Origin: Thermoplasmata archaeon
Lineage (GTDB): Archaea; Thermoplasmatota; Thermoplasmata; Lutacidiplasmatales; UBA184
Length of the DNA: 64,000 nucleotides
Direction of reading: 5' to 3'
NCBI GenBank assembly: GCA_022749815.1
Contig: JAKIWV010000002.1
Location: forward strand, 591,280-655,279
Both the position numbers and the translations under genes were made by a program. This document shows positions 24,575 through 33,092 of this stretch, piece after piece. The notes under the pieces were generated by a model. That model saw only the letters and a program-made list of their open reading frames with translations, was not told the DNA's origin and did not search any database. Each line of letters starts with the position of its first letter. Positions within the stretch are counted from its first letter, which is position 1.

Positions 24575-25357
24575 ATGTCGACGCCTCTTCCCATCCAACA
24601 TACCCTATCGATCCAAGACCTGCACGCCGAGATTGCCGGCAAGAAGATCCTCAAGGGCGTCTCGATCGAGCTCAGGTCCGGCGAGCTGGCCGCCATCATG
24701 GGACCGAATGGCTCCGGTAAGAGCACGCTCGCGTACTGCCTGATGGGTCACCCGAAGTACAAGGTCACCTCGGGGCGTGTGACGCTGGACGGAAAGGATC
24801 TCCTCACGCTTCCGGTTGACCAGCGGGCCAAGCTTGGATTGTTTCTGGGGTTCCAGTATCCTCAGGAGATCTCGGGACTCTCGATGGCGAAGTTCCTCTG
24901 GACGGCCTACGCCCAAAAGCACCCCGGGCCCGACGTCGACACGACCGCCTTCGACGAGAACCTGACGAACCATTTGGGCTTCCTCGAGATGGACAAATCC
25001 TGGTTGAAACGCTCCGTGAACGAAGGGTTCTCGGGGGGTGAGAAGAAGCGGTCCGAGATCCTCCAGATGGCGACGTTCGAACCCATCTTCGCGGTGCTCG
25101 ACGAGCCCGACTCCGGCCTCGACATCGATGCGGTCCGCGCCGTCGGGGAGACGGTATCCAAGGTGCAGAAGGAACGCCCCGACCTGGGGATCCTTCTCAT
25201 CACGCACTACCAACGCATCCTCAAGTACCTCAATCCGGACAAGGTCCACGTAATGGTTGACGGCGTCGTCGCGCTTTCGGGTGGCCGCGAATTGGCCCTC
25301 GAGCTCGAGGCCCGCGGCTATGACTGGGTAAAGCCCCCAGCCGCGCCCCCGGCCTGA
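24575..25357 (+). CDS. sufC: Fe-S assembly ATPase SufC
   Basis: 260 residues. ABC-type ATPase of the SufBCD scaffold. Walker A GPNGSGKST (43-51), the SufC-type region FLGFQYPQEISGLSMAKFL, signature FSGGEKKRSEIL, Walker B and D-loop AVLDEPDSGLDIDA, and the H-switch LLITHYQRILKYL are all intact. First gene of the plus-strand suf run. Confidence 0.96.
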   Translation: MSTPLPIQHTLSIQDLHAEIAGKKILKGVSIELRSGELAAIMGPNGSGKSTLAYCLMGHPKYKVTSGRVTLDGKDLLTLPVDQRAKLGLFLGFQYPQEISGLSMAKFLWTAYAQKHPGPDVDTTAFDENLTNHLGFLEMDKSWLKRSVNEGFSGGEKKRSEILQMATFEPIFAVLDEPDSGLDIDAVRAVGETVSKVQKERPDLGILLITHYQRILKYLNPDKVHVMVDGVVALSGGRELALELEARGYDWVKPPAAPPA

Positions 25358-25417
25358 GGAGCCTCGGCGGCGGCCCCGTCCTGCATCGGCGAACCGGCGA
25401 GGAGGCGAGGGAGTTTC

Positions 25418-26647
25418 ATGGACGTCGAACGAATCCGCCGGGATTTTCCCATCTTCAACCGGAAATTCCACGGGCACCCCCTTGCGTATCTCGATTCGGC
25501 CGCGTCGTCCCAGAAGCCCACCGTCGTGATCGAGGCCGAACGGGAATTCTACGAACAGCGGAATGCGAACGTGCACCGGGGGGTCTACGGGCTCTCCGAG
25601 GAGGCCACCGATGCCTACGAGAAGGCCCGGGAACGCGTCGCCCGGTTCCTTCACGCCCGCGACCCGCAGGAGATTGTGTTCGTGCGCGGCACGACGGAGG
25701 CGCTCAACGTCGTCGCGTCGGGGTTGGGGCAAACGCGCCTTCGCGAGGGCGGTCGGGTCGTAACAACGGTCATGGAACACCACTCCAACATCGTTCCGTG
25801 GCACATGCTCCGCGAGCGGGCCGGCATCGACCTTCGCTTCATCGACATCGACGACGACGGGCGGCTCCGGCTGGACGGGTACGACGACGCACTCGACGGC
25901 TCCGCGAAGGTCGTGACTTTGTCCCACGTCTCCAACGTACTGGGGACGGTCAACCCCGTTCGCGAGGTCGCCGACCGCGCGCACGATTCCGGAGCCCTGG
26001 TCGTGGTCGACGCGGCCCAGTCGGCACCCCATCGCCCGCTGGACGTCGAAGCCCTTGGCGCGGATTTCGTGGCCTTCTCGGGCCACAAAACGCTCGCTCC
26101 GATGGGGATCGGGGTCCTATGGGGGCGCGCCGAACTGCTGCGGGAGCTCCCCCCGTACATGGGAGGCGGGGAGATGATCCGCTCCGTGCACACCGACCGG
26201 GTCGATTACGCCGACCCTCCGGCCCGCTTCGAGGCCGGCACTCCGAACGTGGCAGGGGCGTGCGCCCTATCGGTCGCGCTCGATTACCTCGAGCGAGTCG
26301 GTTGGGACGATATGGCGGCCCACGAGCATCAGCTCCTGGAACGTGCCTTCCGGTTGGCGGCGGAGCGGTTCGACGGCACGATCCGGATCTATGGGCCCCC
26401 CCTCTCCGAGCCGCACGACGCCGTGCTGTCCTTCTCCGTCCAAGGCGTCCACCCGCACGACGTGGCGACCATCCTGGACCGGGAAGGCCTCGCAATTCGC
26501 AGCGGCCACCACTGCGCGCAACCCCTCATGAATCGGCTCAACGTCCCGGCACTCAACAGGGCGAGCGTCTACCTCTACAACACCGCCGAGGAGATCGACC
26601 GTCTCTTCGGCGCGCTCGAGAAGGTCAATAAGGTCTTCGCGGCCTGA
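25418..26647 (+). CDS. sufS: Cysteine desulfurase SufS (class II)
   Basis: 409 residues; the ATG follows GGAGGCGAGGGAG. PLP lysine Lys224 is in SGHKTLAPMG, and the catalytic Cys366 lies in SGHHCAQPLM with the short class II loop. It mobilises sulfur from cysteine as a persulfide for SufU or SufBCD. Placed between sufC and sufB and opposite the cysteine-synthesis operon, so substrate production and use are encoded together. Confidence 0.96.
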   Translation: MDVERIRRDFPIFNRKFHGHPLAYLDSAASSQKPTVVIEAEREFYEQRNANVHRGVYGLSEEATDAYEKARERVARFLHARDPQEIVFVRGTTEALNVVASGLGQTRLREGGRVVTTVMEHHSNIVPWHMLRERAGIDLRFIDIDDDGRLRLDGYDDALDGSAKVVTLSHVSNVLGTVNPVREVADRAHDSGALVVVDAAQSAPHRPLDVEALGADFVAFSGHKTLAPMGIGVLWGRAELLRELPPYMGGGEMIRSVHTDRVDYADPPARFEAGTPNVAGACALSVALDYLERVGWDDMAAHEHQLLERAFRLAAERFDGTIRIYGPPLSEPHDAVLSFSVQGVHPHDVATILDREGLAIRSGHHCAQPLMNRLNVPALNRASVYLYNTAEEIDRLFGALEKVNKVFAA

Positions 26648-26706
26648 GCGACAAGCCCGGGAGCGCTCCGGCGGCCCGGGGGTGTCGGCCCTGGCACTAC
26701 GCCTCA

Positions 26707-26714
26707 TTTAAATA
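26707..26714 (+). promoter_or_regulatory. TATA box of sufB
   Basis: TTTAAATA lies about 34 bases before ATG 26745 in the 97-base gap after sufS, so sufB has its own promoter although it follows sufCS. Confidence 0.6.
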
Positions 26715-26744
26715 CAGATACGTGATGGAATTACCGGGGTTGAC

Positions 26745-28157
26745 ATGGCGCAATCGGTTACCGAGTTCCAGCCACTCGATTACACTCGCTACGACTTCAA
26801 GGACCCCGAGACCTACAAGGTCCGAATTGCCAAGGGATTGTCGCGCGAGGTCGTCGAGCAGATCTCGAAGATCAAGGACGAGCCCAGCTGGCTGCTCGAC
26901 TACCGGCTCCGCGCCTACGAGACCTTCGTCGAAAAGCCCATGCCGGACTGGGGTCCGGACCTTTCCGACATCGATTTCGATGCCTACACCTACTACGCGA
27001 ACCCCCTCGCCGAAGGCGAGACTAAGCGGAGCTGGGACGATGTGCCGGCCGACATCAAGAACACCTTCGAGCGACTCGGCATCCCGAAGGCGGAGCGCGA
27101 GTTCTTCGGCGGCGTCGGCGCGCAGTACGACTCGGGGACCGTCTACCACAAGATCCGCGAGGACCTTCAGAAGAAGGGGGTCATCTTCACCGACACCGAC
27201 ACGGCGGTGAAGGAATACCCCGAGATCCTCCAGAAGTACTTCGGCAAGATCGTTCCGTTCAACGACAACAAGTTCTCGGCGCTGAACTCGGCCGTCTGGT
27301 CGGGGGGCAGCTTCGTCTACGTCCCGCCGGGCGTCGATGCCGGGATCCCGCTCCAGGCCTACTTCCGGATCAACGCCAAGAACGTCGGTCAGTTCGAGCG
27401 CACGCTCATCATCGCCGACCGCGGGGCGAAGGTCCACTACATCGAGGGCTGCACGGCGCCGGTCTACTCCACCGACTCGCTCCACGCGGCCGTCGTCGAG
27501 GTCATCGCCGAGCCGTATGCGAAGGTACGGTACACGACCGTCCAGAACTGGTCGAAGAACGTCTACAATCTCGTGACCAAGCGGGCCGTGGCAGAGGAAG
27601 GCGCGCTCGTCGAATGGGTCGACGGGAACATGGGTTCCAAGGTGACGATGAAGTATCCTTCGGTGTTCCTCAAGGGCCGCGGGTCGCGGGCCGATATCCT
27701 CTCCGTAGCCTTCGCGTCGCAGGGCCAGATCATCGACTCGGGGGCGAAGGCCGTCCACCTGGCGCCGGACACCTCGAGCAAGATCGTTTCCAAGTCGATC
27801 GCCATCCGCGGGGGCCAGACGAGCTACCGGGGACTGCTCCGGGTTGCTAAGGGCGCCAGCGGCGTCAAGGCCGCGGTCCGGTGCGACGCCCTGCTCCCCG
27901 ATGAGCTGAGCCGGTCGGACACCTATCCGTACAACGAGATCCACGAAGAGGATGCCACGATCACCCACGAAGCGGTCGTCGGGAAGATCGGCGAGGAGCA
28001 GATCTTCTACTTGATGAGCCGGGGGCTGAACGAGAACGACGCGATCCACCTGATCCTGATGGGCTTCCTCGCGGAGTTCGCGAAGGAGCTTCCGATGGAC
28101 TACGCCCTCGAGCTCAACCGGCTGATCCAGCTCGAGATGATCGGCGCCGTCGGCTGA
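26745..28157 (+). CDS. sufB: Fe-S assembly scaffold SufB
   Basis: 470 residues, the usual SufB length. It has the SufB-specific N-terminal region (FKDPETYKVRIAKGLSREVV and PDWGPDLSDID), the beta-helix core (SFVYVPPGVDAGIPLQAYFR, HYIEGCTAPVYS), the Cys in VKAAVRCDALL and the C-terminal NEIHEEDATITHEAVVGKIG. Together with SufC and SufD it forms the cluster-building complex. Confidence 0.97.
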   Translation: MAQSVTEFQPLDYTRYDFKDPETYKVRIAKGLSREVVEQISKIKDEPSWLLDYRLRAYETFVEKPMPDWGPDLSDIDFDAYTYYANPLAEGETKRSWDDVPADIKNTFERLGIPKAEREFFGGVGAQYDSGTVYHKIREDLQKKGVIFTDTDTAVKEYPEILQKYFGKIVPFNDNKFSALNSAVWSGGSFVYVPPGVDAGIPLQAYFRINAKNVGQFERTLIIADRGAKVHYIEGCTAPVYSTDSLHAAVVEVIAEPYAKVRYTTVQNWSKNVYNLVTKRAVAEEGALVEWVDGNMGSKVTMKYPSVFLKGRGSRADILSVAFASQGQIIDSGAKAVHLAPDTSSKIVSKSIAIRGGQTSYRGLLRVAKGASGVKAAVRCDALLPDELSRSDTYPYNEIHEEDATITHEAVVGKIGEEQIFYLMSRGLNENDAIHLILMGFLAEFAKELPMDYALELNRLIQLEMIGAVG

Positions 28158-28164
28158 GCCGACG

Positions 28165-29565
28165 CTACCTCAACTTCGTGTCGAAGCGCCACTCGTCGCC
28201 GCTCTCCACGCCCAGCAGCTCCAGGGCGGGCAGCGCGGGATAGCCCCCATCGGTCCAGGTCAGCGGCCGGCCTTCCCACCGCGTCGTCAGGTGGGGGTAG
28301 AGGAGGTCCCGCAGGCCGACGATCGGCGCCCGGTCCATGACGTAGGAGAGGAATCCCTCGCTGATCATCCGGACGGCTTGCTGGCGCTCGATCCCCCGCG
28401 ACTCGAGGTAGAAGACCCGCTCCGGGTCCACCGGCGCCACCGAAGAGGAGTGGGTCGCCTTGACGTCCCGACAGAGGATCTCGAGCACCGGGATCGTGTC
28501 CGACCGGGCGCCCCGGGAGAGGAGCATCGCGTGCTCGGAGAGGTAACTGATCGTCTTGCGGGCCTCTTTCTCGATGCGGGCCATGCCCCGGCTCACGCCG
28601 CGGGACTCGTCGCGGAAGACGCCCCGGGTGATCGATTGGCCGTGGGTGTCGGTGCCGATGTGGGTGATCTGCACGTAGCTGTCGTAGGCCTGTTGGCGGT
28701 CGCCGTAGAACGATTGGAGGTCGCTCAGGTCCCCGCCGTTCCCGACGATGTCGGAGTAGTTCCGGCTGCGCGTCCGGAAGCCCCCGTATCCGGCGGAGAC
28801 CCAGGCGAGCTGGGAGTTCGGGCCCACGGTGCCGGAGCGCGAGTAGGAGGCGACGACCTGCTCGTCGGGGGCGTGGACGGTGACGTACGCCAGGCGCGCC
28901 GACGCGGCGGTTTCCGCGCGGATGATCGAGCCGTAGAACCGCTGGCCGGTCGGCTCCCCGGTGCTGTAGACCTCCTCGGAAAACACAACCCGGCTGTCCG
29001 CGCCGGCGCGGAGATGTCGACGGACGGAGAGCGCCTCTTGCGGGCGGGAGAATATGGTGATGTCCTGGATCCGGACCGGGACCGGACAGTGGTCCGGTAC
29101 CTCGATGTCGACGCCGCGGTTCATGAACGCCGTGGTCAGCGCCTCGAACTTGTCGATCCGCTTTCCCTTGAAATCGATGCCCTGAAGAAAGGCCGCGACC
29201 GACTCGTCTCCGGATCGGAGGATTTCGGGTAGCGCGCGCACCTTCACTCCGGCGGTCCGGAGCGGCTCGGGGAACTCGACGCGGGTACCCGACCCATCGT
29301 GAACGATTCGGAGCAGGTCCGGGGTCAGCCGCGGTGTGCCGACGGGACCTCCTCCCGAGAGAGGGGAGACTCCTGTCAGGTCCGCTCCTCGGAAGTACGC
29401 GTATTTTTTGTAGAGGGGGTCCGGCTCGATCGGCAGTGCCAAGAACGACTCGAAGGCCGTTTGACGAACCGTGGCGAGCGACGAGGGATCTCCGAGCTCT
29501 TGCGAGAGCGCGGAGACCTGAGCGAGATCGAACCAACGACCGTAGGCAGGGGCGGAGCTCTCCAT
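28165..29565 (-). CDS. sufD: Fe-S assembly protein SufD
   Basis: 466 residues, converging on sufB with a seven-base gap. It is SufB/SufD family but lacks the SufB N-terminal region; it contains the beta-helix core (SDIVGNGGDLSDLQSFYGDR), SRGVFRDESRGVSRGMARIE, and the C-terminal RDVKATHSSSVAPVDPERVF with SufD-type His. Being on the opposite strand it has its own leaderless promoter, which carries the same motif as the sufC promoter. Confidence 0.93.
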   Translation of the reverse strand: MESSAPAYGRWFDLAQVSALSQELGDPSSLATVRQTAFESFLALPIEPDPLYKKYAYFRGADLTGVSPLSGGGPVGTPRLTPDLLRIVHDGSGTRVEFPEPLRTAGVKVRALPEILRSGDESVAAFLQGIDFKGKRIDKFEALTTAFMNRGVDIEVPDHCPVPVRIQDITIFSRPQEALSVRRHLRAGADSRVVFSEEVYSTGEPTGQRFYGSIIRAETAASARLAYVTVHAPDEQVVASYSRSGTVGPNSQLAWVSAGYGGFRTRSRNYSDIVGNGGDLSDLQSFYGDRQQAYDSYVQITHIGTDTHGQSITRGVFRDESRGVSRGMARIEKEARKTISYLSEHAMLLSRGARSDTIPVLEILCRDVKATHSSSVAPVDPERVFYLESRGIERQQAVRMISEGFLSYVMDRAPIVGLRDLLYPHLTTRWEGRPLTWTDGGYPALPALELLGVESGDEWRFDTKLR

Positions 29566-29569
29566 CGAA

Positions 29570-29595
29570 TTTACACACCAATTTGTGTTTATAAG
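29570..29595 (-). promoter_or_regulatory. sufD promoter with inverted-repeat operator
   Basis: On the minus strand a TATA box CTTATAAA (29588-29595) lies 27 bases before ATG 29565. Between it and the start sits an inverted repeat, ACACA (29573-29577) and TGTGT (29584-29588). Read on the plus strand this site begins TTTACACACC, the same ten bases as at the sufC promoter. A protein bound here would block the transcription start. Confidence 0.6.
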
Positions 29596-29728
29596 TTGTG
29601 CGGGACCGGCCGCCGCCGAGCCGCTTTTTCGGAGGAGATCGAAGAAAAAGAGGGGAAGGGGTTAATGGGGCCGACGGGGGGGAACCGCCGGCCCCTGGGT
29701 TCAGCGTGCTACTCGATCGGTCGTTCCT

Positions 29729-31189
29729 TCACCACAGGTTCCCGAGCGGGTCCGAGGGCTGCTGAGGCGGTGCGAGGGGGGGCGGCACCAGTTGGCCGCT
29801 GGCCCCCGGAGGCACGCGGGCCCCACCGGTCGGGACGCGCACGGGCGGCGGGGCGCGAGGACGCCGGCCGACCGCAACGGCGAGGACGGCGACCAGGGCA
29901 ACGACGCCCACAGCGAGGGCCACGAGCTCGAACCAGGTCGTGTGGAATAGTTGGGTCAAGCCGTTGCCAGAGGTCGTGGCGCACGTCCCGCCCTTCACGA
30001 GACTCGCCGCACAAGCTTGCGCGACGGGCACCGTCATCGGCTGGGCCTGCACGTCTCCACCCGAGGAGGAGGTCGCGGCGGGGCTCAACGCCACCGCGGG
30101 CACCGCGCCTGAGGCGGTGGGGGTGAAGCTCGTCGCCGCCGACGCGATGCCGAGGTGCGAGCTGCCCGAGTCGTAGTCGACGGCGCTCGTTGTCGCCACC
30201 GGGGCGAAGCCGAGGCCCTGGCCACCCATCGAGTGGGGGTCCCCGCTGAAGACGTTCCCGGTGTGCGGCACCACGATCACGCCGTCAAGGACGTCGAACG
30301 GTCCCGAGATCGCGACCAGTAGGATATGGGTCAGCTCCCCGTTTTGGAGGGAGAGTTCCTGGCTGTATGCGCCTCGGAGTTCGACCGGCCCGGTCGCCGA
30401 GACGGAGCCGCTAGGGTTCCCGCTCAGGTGCGAGTGAGGCGTGACAAGTTCCCAAGCCAGGGCGTAGCTGGCGGACAGGTTGAACACAGCCGAGCTGTTC
30501 CACGACTCGCCGGGGTGCAGGTTGTAGGGGATCAGCCCGAGTTCCGGAGTGAACGATACCTGCGCCTGCGCGGCTCCCGTCACGTTGAAGAAATCCTTCG
30601 ACACGGCGCCCGAGGCCCCCGTGATCGTGAGCTGGGAGTGGAGCGAGTCCTGCGTGTTGCCCGAGCCGTTCAGGAAGCCCAGAGCGGCGGTAGGGGACCC
30701 CCCCACGTAGACGACCCCATCCCGGGTGAAGTTCCCGAAGGCGGTGCCCACGTCGGTGGCGCTGGCGGTGTAGTTCCCGGTCCAGGTGGGGCTCGTGCAG
30801 TTAGGCGTGCACAGGTCCACGTAGAGTTGGGCCGCGGCGGTGCGCTGTGCCTCGATCTGAAAGGTGCTCGTCGAAGTGTTCGTCTGGGTGAAGACAACCG
30901 TCCAACCGAAGAAGGCGTGGTACTTGAGTTCGAATCCGGTGTGGTTGGCTCCGGTGACCGTAATGTCGCCGGAGATGGTCTTGGTCCCGCCATACGCCCA
31001 TTGCTGGACGCCGGGCGTGGTCGCGGGCGCGAAGGCAACCGCGAGCCCGCTCGGCGCCGTCGGAGAGGCGACCGGTGACGCGAACAATGGCATCGCGAAA
31101 AGCAGTACCATGGTCACGGCGACCACGATCACCATCCCCAGGACTGGTAGTGTTCGGGGCGTGGAGGGCGCTGACGGGTGTTCTGACAT
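29729..31189 (-). CDS. Secreted, C-terminally anchored surface protein
   Basis: 486 residues. A signal or anchor helix at about 16-38 (LGMVIVVAVTMVLLFAMPLF) leads into a long Thr/Ser/Gly-rich beta domain with many N-x-S/T sites, which suggests heavy N-glycosylation. A Ser/Thr linker precedes the C-terminal helix (VALAVGVVALVAVLAVAVG, about 420-440), followed by a Pro-rich cytosolic tail. Likely cell-surface or S-layer-associated. It is divergent from a winged-helix gene at 31329. Confidence 0.7.
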   Translation of the reverse strand: MSEHPSAPSTPRTLPVLGMVIVVAVTMVLLFAMPLFASPVASPTAPSGLAVAFAPATTPGVQQWAYGGTKTISGDITVTGANHTGFELKYHAFFGWTVVFTQTNTSTSTFQIEAQRTAAAQLYVDLCTPNCTSPTWTGNYTASATDVGTAFGNFTRDGVVYVGGSPTAALGFLNGSGNTQDSLHSQLTITGASGAVSKDFFNVTGAAQAQVSFTPELGLIPYNLHPGESWNSSAVFNLSASYALAWELVTPHSHLSGNPSGSVSATGPVELRGAYSQELSLQNGELTHILLVAISGPFDVLDGVIVVPHTGNVFSGDPHSMGGQGLGFAPVATTSAVDYDSGSSHLGIASAATSFTPTASGAVPAVALSPAATSSSGGDVQAQPMTVPVAQACAASLVKGGTCATTSGNGLTQLFHTTWFELVALAVGVVALVAVLAVAVGRRPRAPPPVRVPTGGARVPPGASGQLVPPPLAPPQQPSDPLGNLW

Positions 31190-31230
31190 GTTTCGGTTTC
31201 CTCCGCGGGCCTTTGGGGTCCGCCTGACGA

Positions 31231-31268
31231 GGACATTGACGCCGACAGGCTTACATCAAGAAATGTCC
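31231..31268. promoter_or_regulatory. Inverted repeat in a divergent promoter region
   Basis: Arms GGACATT (31231-31237) and AATGTCC (31262-31268) are separated by 24 bases within the 139-base gap between the surface protein and the regulator at 31329. Placement suggests a binding site for that regulator, but the arms are short and chance cannot be excluded. Confidence 0.35.
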
Positions 31269-31328
31269 AAGAAGGAAACGCCTGGATTGGACCCGCAGAG
31301 ACGCTAAACGGAGGGTCGGAACGGTTCG

Positions 31329-32393
31329 ATGCGGGCACTGACCGAATCCGAGGCCCGTCTCATACGCGCCCTGCTGGCAGCCCCGGGGGATAGCGAGCGC
31401 GAACTGCTCGACGAGACGAGACTTCCCCGGTCCACTTACCACGCCGTACGGAAGCGGGTCTACGAGGAGGGGTGGCTCCGGATTCGGTTCGTCCCCCACC
31501 CCGCCTGCTTCGAGCTTCCATTCGTGACGATCGCGTTGGCCCATCCCTTCGCCGAGAGCGCGGTGGATCTCATGGAGCGCTGGAGCCGCCCCGAGTCCAA
31601 CGTGATCCTCTGGGGAGGAGCGGGGCTTCTCTTCGCGGTGTATCTCCACCACTCCCGGGACGAGGCTCGCCGGCTGACCTCGGGCCTGGCCGACGAAGCG
31701 ATGCGATCCAGGAGCTTCTTCCTCACCACGGATACCGGGCCGCCGTCGCTCCCCATCTATTTCGACTACGAAGGGGTCTGGTCCCATCTCGCGGGCATTC
31801 CGGGGAGTTCCCAATATCCGCGCCCTCTCTCTCCCTCATTTCCGGCCCGGAGCCGCTCCCCCGTCGGCCCGCCTTCCCCCGGCCTCATCCGATCGGCGAG
31901 GAACCTCGTGCTGCGTCCGGTCGTCGCCGACCACGAGGGGCGTTCGGGCCATTTTCTCGGGTTGCTCGGCCTCACACGTCCGGAGCACCGGCTCCTAGAC
32001 GACGGCTGGGTCTTCCGTCGGATGTTGCCGGACTTCTCCGTTCTACCCCCGTACCAGGAACGCAGGGCGGACCAGGTGGTCTTCGTTCGAGGCGAGATCC
32101 TCGAGGGATCGACACCGGCGAAACTCCTGCAGGGGTTGACCGAGAAGTGCCGGGTCTACCCCTTTCTCCTGGCCCATGACGGGACGACCCTCGTCGTCGG
32201 GACGGCGGGGCAGTCGGGACCGACGCCCCCTGCGATCGACGGCTCAAGACCCTCGGTCCTCGGGACGCTCCAGGAACACCTCCGCCGGATCGAGGTCGAC
32301 TCGGAATGGGTCACGTCGCTCACCCCGGTGGTGGACCACCGGTACGACCGCGTGCTCGCCGACCCGGGGGCACGGCCCCCGCGACCCCGGTAG
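31329..32393 (+). CDS. Winged-helix transcriptional regulator with large C-terminal region
   Basis: 354 residues. The N-terminus (residues 5-55) is a helix-turn-helix (ESEARLIRALLAAPGDSERE, then LLDETRLPRSTYHAVRKRVY) similar to Lrp/AsnC or MarR N-termini. The remainder contains two related beta-alpha segments but no motif I recognise. Divergent from the surface protein gene, which it may control. The same layout (winged helix plus long unassigned region) is seen at 7557-8204. Confidence 0.6.
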   Translation: MRALTESEARLIRALLAAPGDSERELLDETRLPRSTYHAVRKRVYEEGWLRIRFVPHPACFELPFVTIALAHPFAESAVDLMERWSRPESNVILWGGAGLLFAVYLHHSRDEARRLTSGLADEAMRSRSFFLTTDTGPPSLPIYFDYEGVWSHLAGIPGSSQYPRPLSPSFPARSRSPVGPPSPGLIRSARNLVLRPVVADHEGRSGHFLGLLGLTRPEHRLLDDGWVFRRMLPDFSVLPPYQERRADQVVFVRGEILEGSTPAKLLQGLTEKCRVYPFLLAHDGTTLVVGTAGQSGPTPPAIDGSRPSVLGTLQEHLRRIEVDSEWVTSLTPVVDHRYDRVLADPGARPPRPR

Positions 32394-32419
32394 GCCGCTC
32401 GCCTCGGCGTCGGCCGGTG

Positions 32420-32427
32420 CTTATAAA
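32420..32427 (+). promoter_or_regulatory. TATA box of the sufU operon
   Basis: CTTATAAA about 50 bases before ATG 32472 would place transcription start near 32448, leaving a leader of about 24 bases with GAGGGGG as ribosome-binding site. It marks the first promoter of a run covering sufU, ferredoxin and radical SAM genes. Confidence 0.6.
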
Positions 32428-32471
32428 GCCCCTCGCGTAACATCCGGAGCACTGCGCGAGGGGGTCGACCG

Positions 32472-32873
32472 ATGGCCTACGACATGTACCAGGAGCGAAT
32501 CCTTCAGCACTACCGGACTCCGAAGAATTTCGGAAAGCTGGACCATCCGGACTTCTCCGGGGAAGAGAGCAATCCCCTGTGCGGGGACCGCATCCGGTTC
32601 GAGCTCAAGCTCGACCCCTCGAAGTCGACCGTCGCCGAGGTCCGGTTCTCCGGAGAAGGCTGCGCGATCTCGATGGCCAGCGCGTCGATGCTGACGCAGA
32701 AGCTCGCGGGCCAACCGCTCGCGGCCGTCGAGAAGATCTCGCGGGACGACGTACTCCAACTCGTTGCAATCCCTCTGTCCCCCGTTCGGGTCAAGTGCGC
32801 GCTCACCGGGTTTACCGCGCTCGGCCGGGCCATCCACGGGGCTCCGGCGTCCGCGGACCCGGCCCAGGCCTGA
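32472..32873 (+). CDS. sufU: Fe-S scaffold/sulfur acceptor of the IscU/SufU family
   Basis: 133 residues. Three ligand Cys are present: Cys37 in NPLCGDRIRF, Cys64 in GEGCAISMASASM, Cys109 in RVKCALTGF, plus Asp39. The sequence around each Cys is SufU-like (Lys108, not the IscU His, before the third Cys). However, the spacing between the second and third Cys is 45, as in IscU, because the insertion typical of Firmicutes SufU is absent. It accepts persulfide from SufS or assembles clusters. Confidence 0.9.
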   Translation: MAYDMYQERILQHYRTPKNFGKLDHPDFSGEESNPLCGDRIRFELKLDPSKSTVAEVRFSGEGCAISMASASMLTQKLAGQPLAAVEKISRDDVLQLVAIPLSPVRVKCALTGFTALGRAIHGAPASADPAQA

Positions 32874-32876
32874 GCC

Positions 32877-33092
32877 GTGAGCGTCTCGGCGACCATCCAC
32901 GTCGACGCGGGTACCTGTGTCCTTTGCGGGCTGTGCACCGGCGTATGCCCGCCGAATGCCCTCGAGTTGGCGCCTACGCAGCTCCGCGTTCTTGAGCATT
33001 GCACCGGGTGCGGATGGTGCATCCCGTACTGTCCCGTCGGCGCGCTATCCGGGGGACGAGGCAGCCCTCCCCGGCGAGGTCGGCGTGGCTGA
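32877..33092 (+). CDS. 2[4Fe-4S] ferredoxin
   Basis: 71 residues, three bases after sufU. Two CxxCxxCxxxC motifs, CVLCGLCTGVCPP and CTGCGWCIPYCPV, bind two [4Fe-4S] clusters. The short basic C-terminal tail overlaps the next gene by eight bases. Likely an electron donor, either to Fe-S assembly or to the radical SAM enzyme encoded downstream. Confidence 0.92.
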   Translation: MSVSATIHVDAGTCVLCGLCTGVCPPNALELAPTQLRVLEHCTGCGWCIPYCPVGALSGGRGSPPRRGRRG

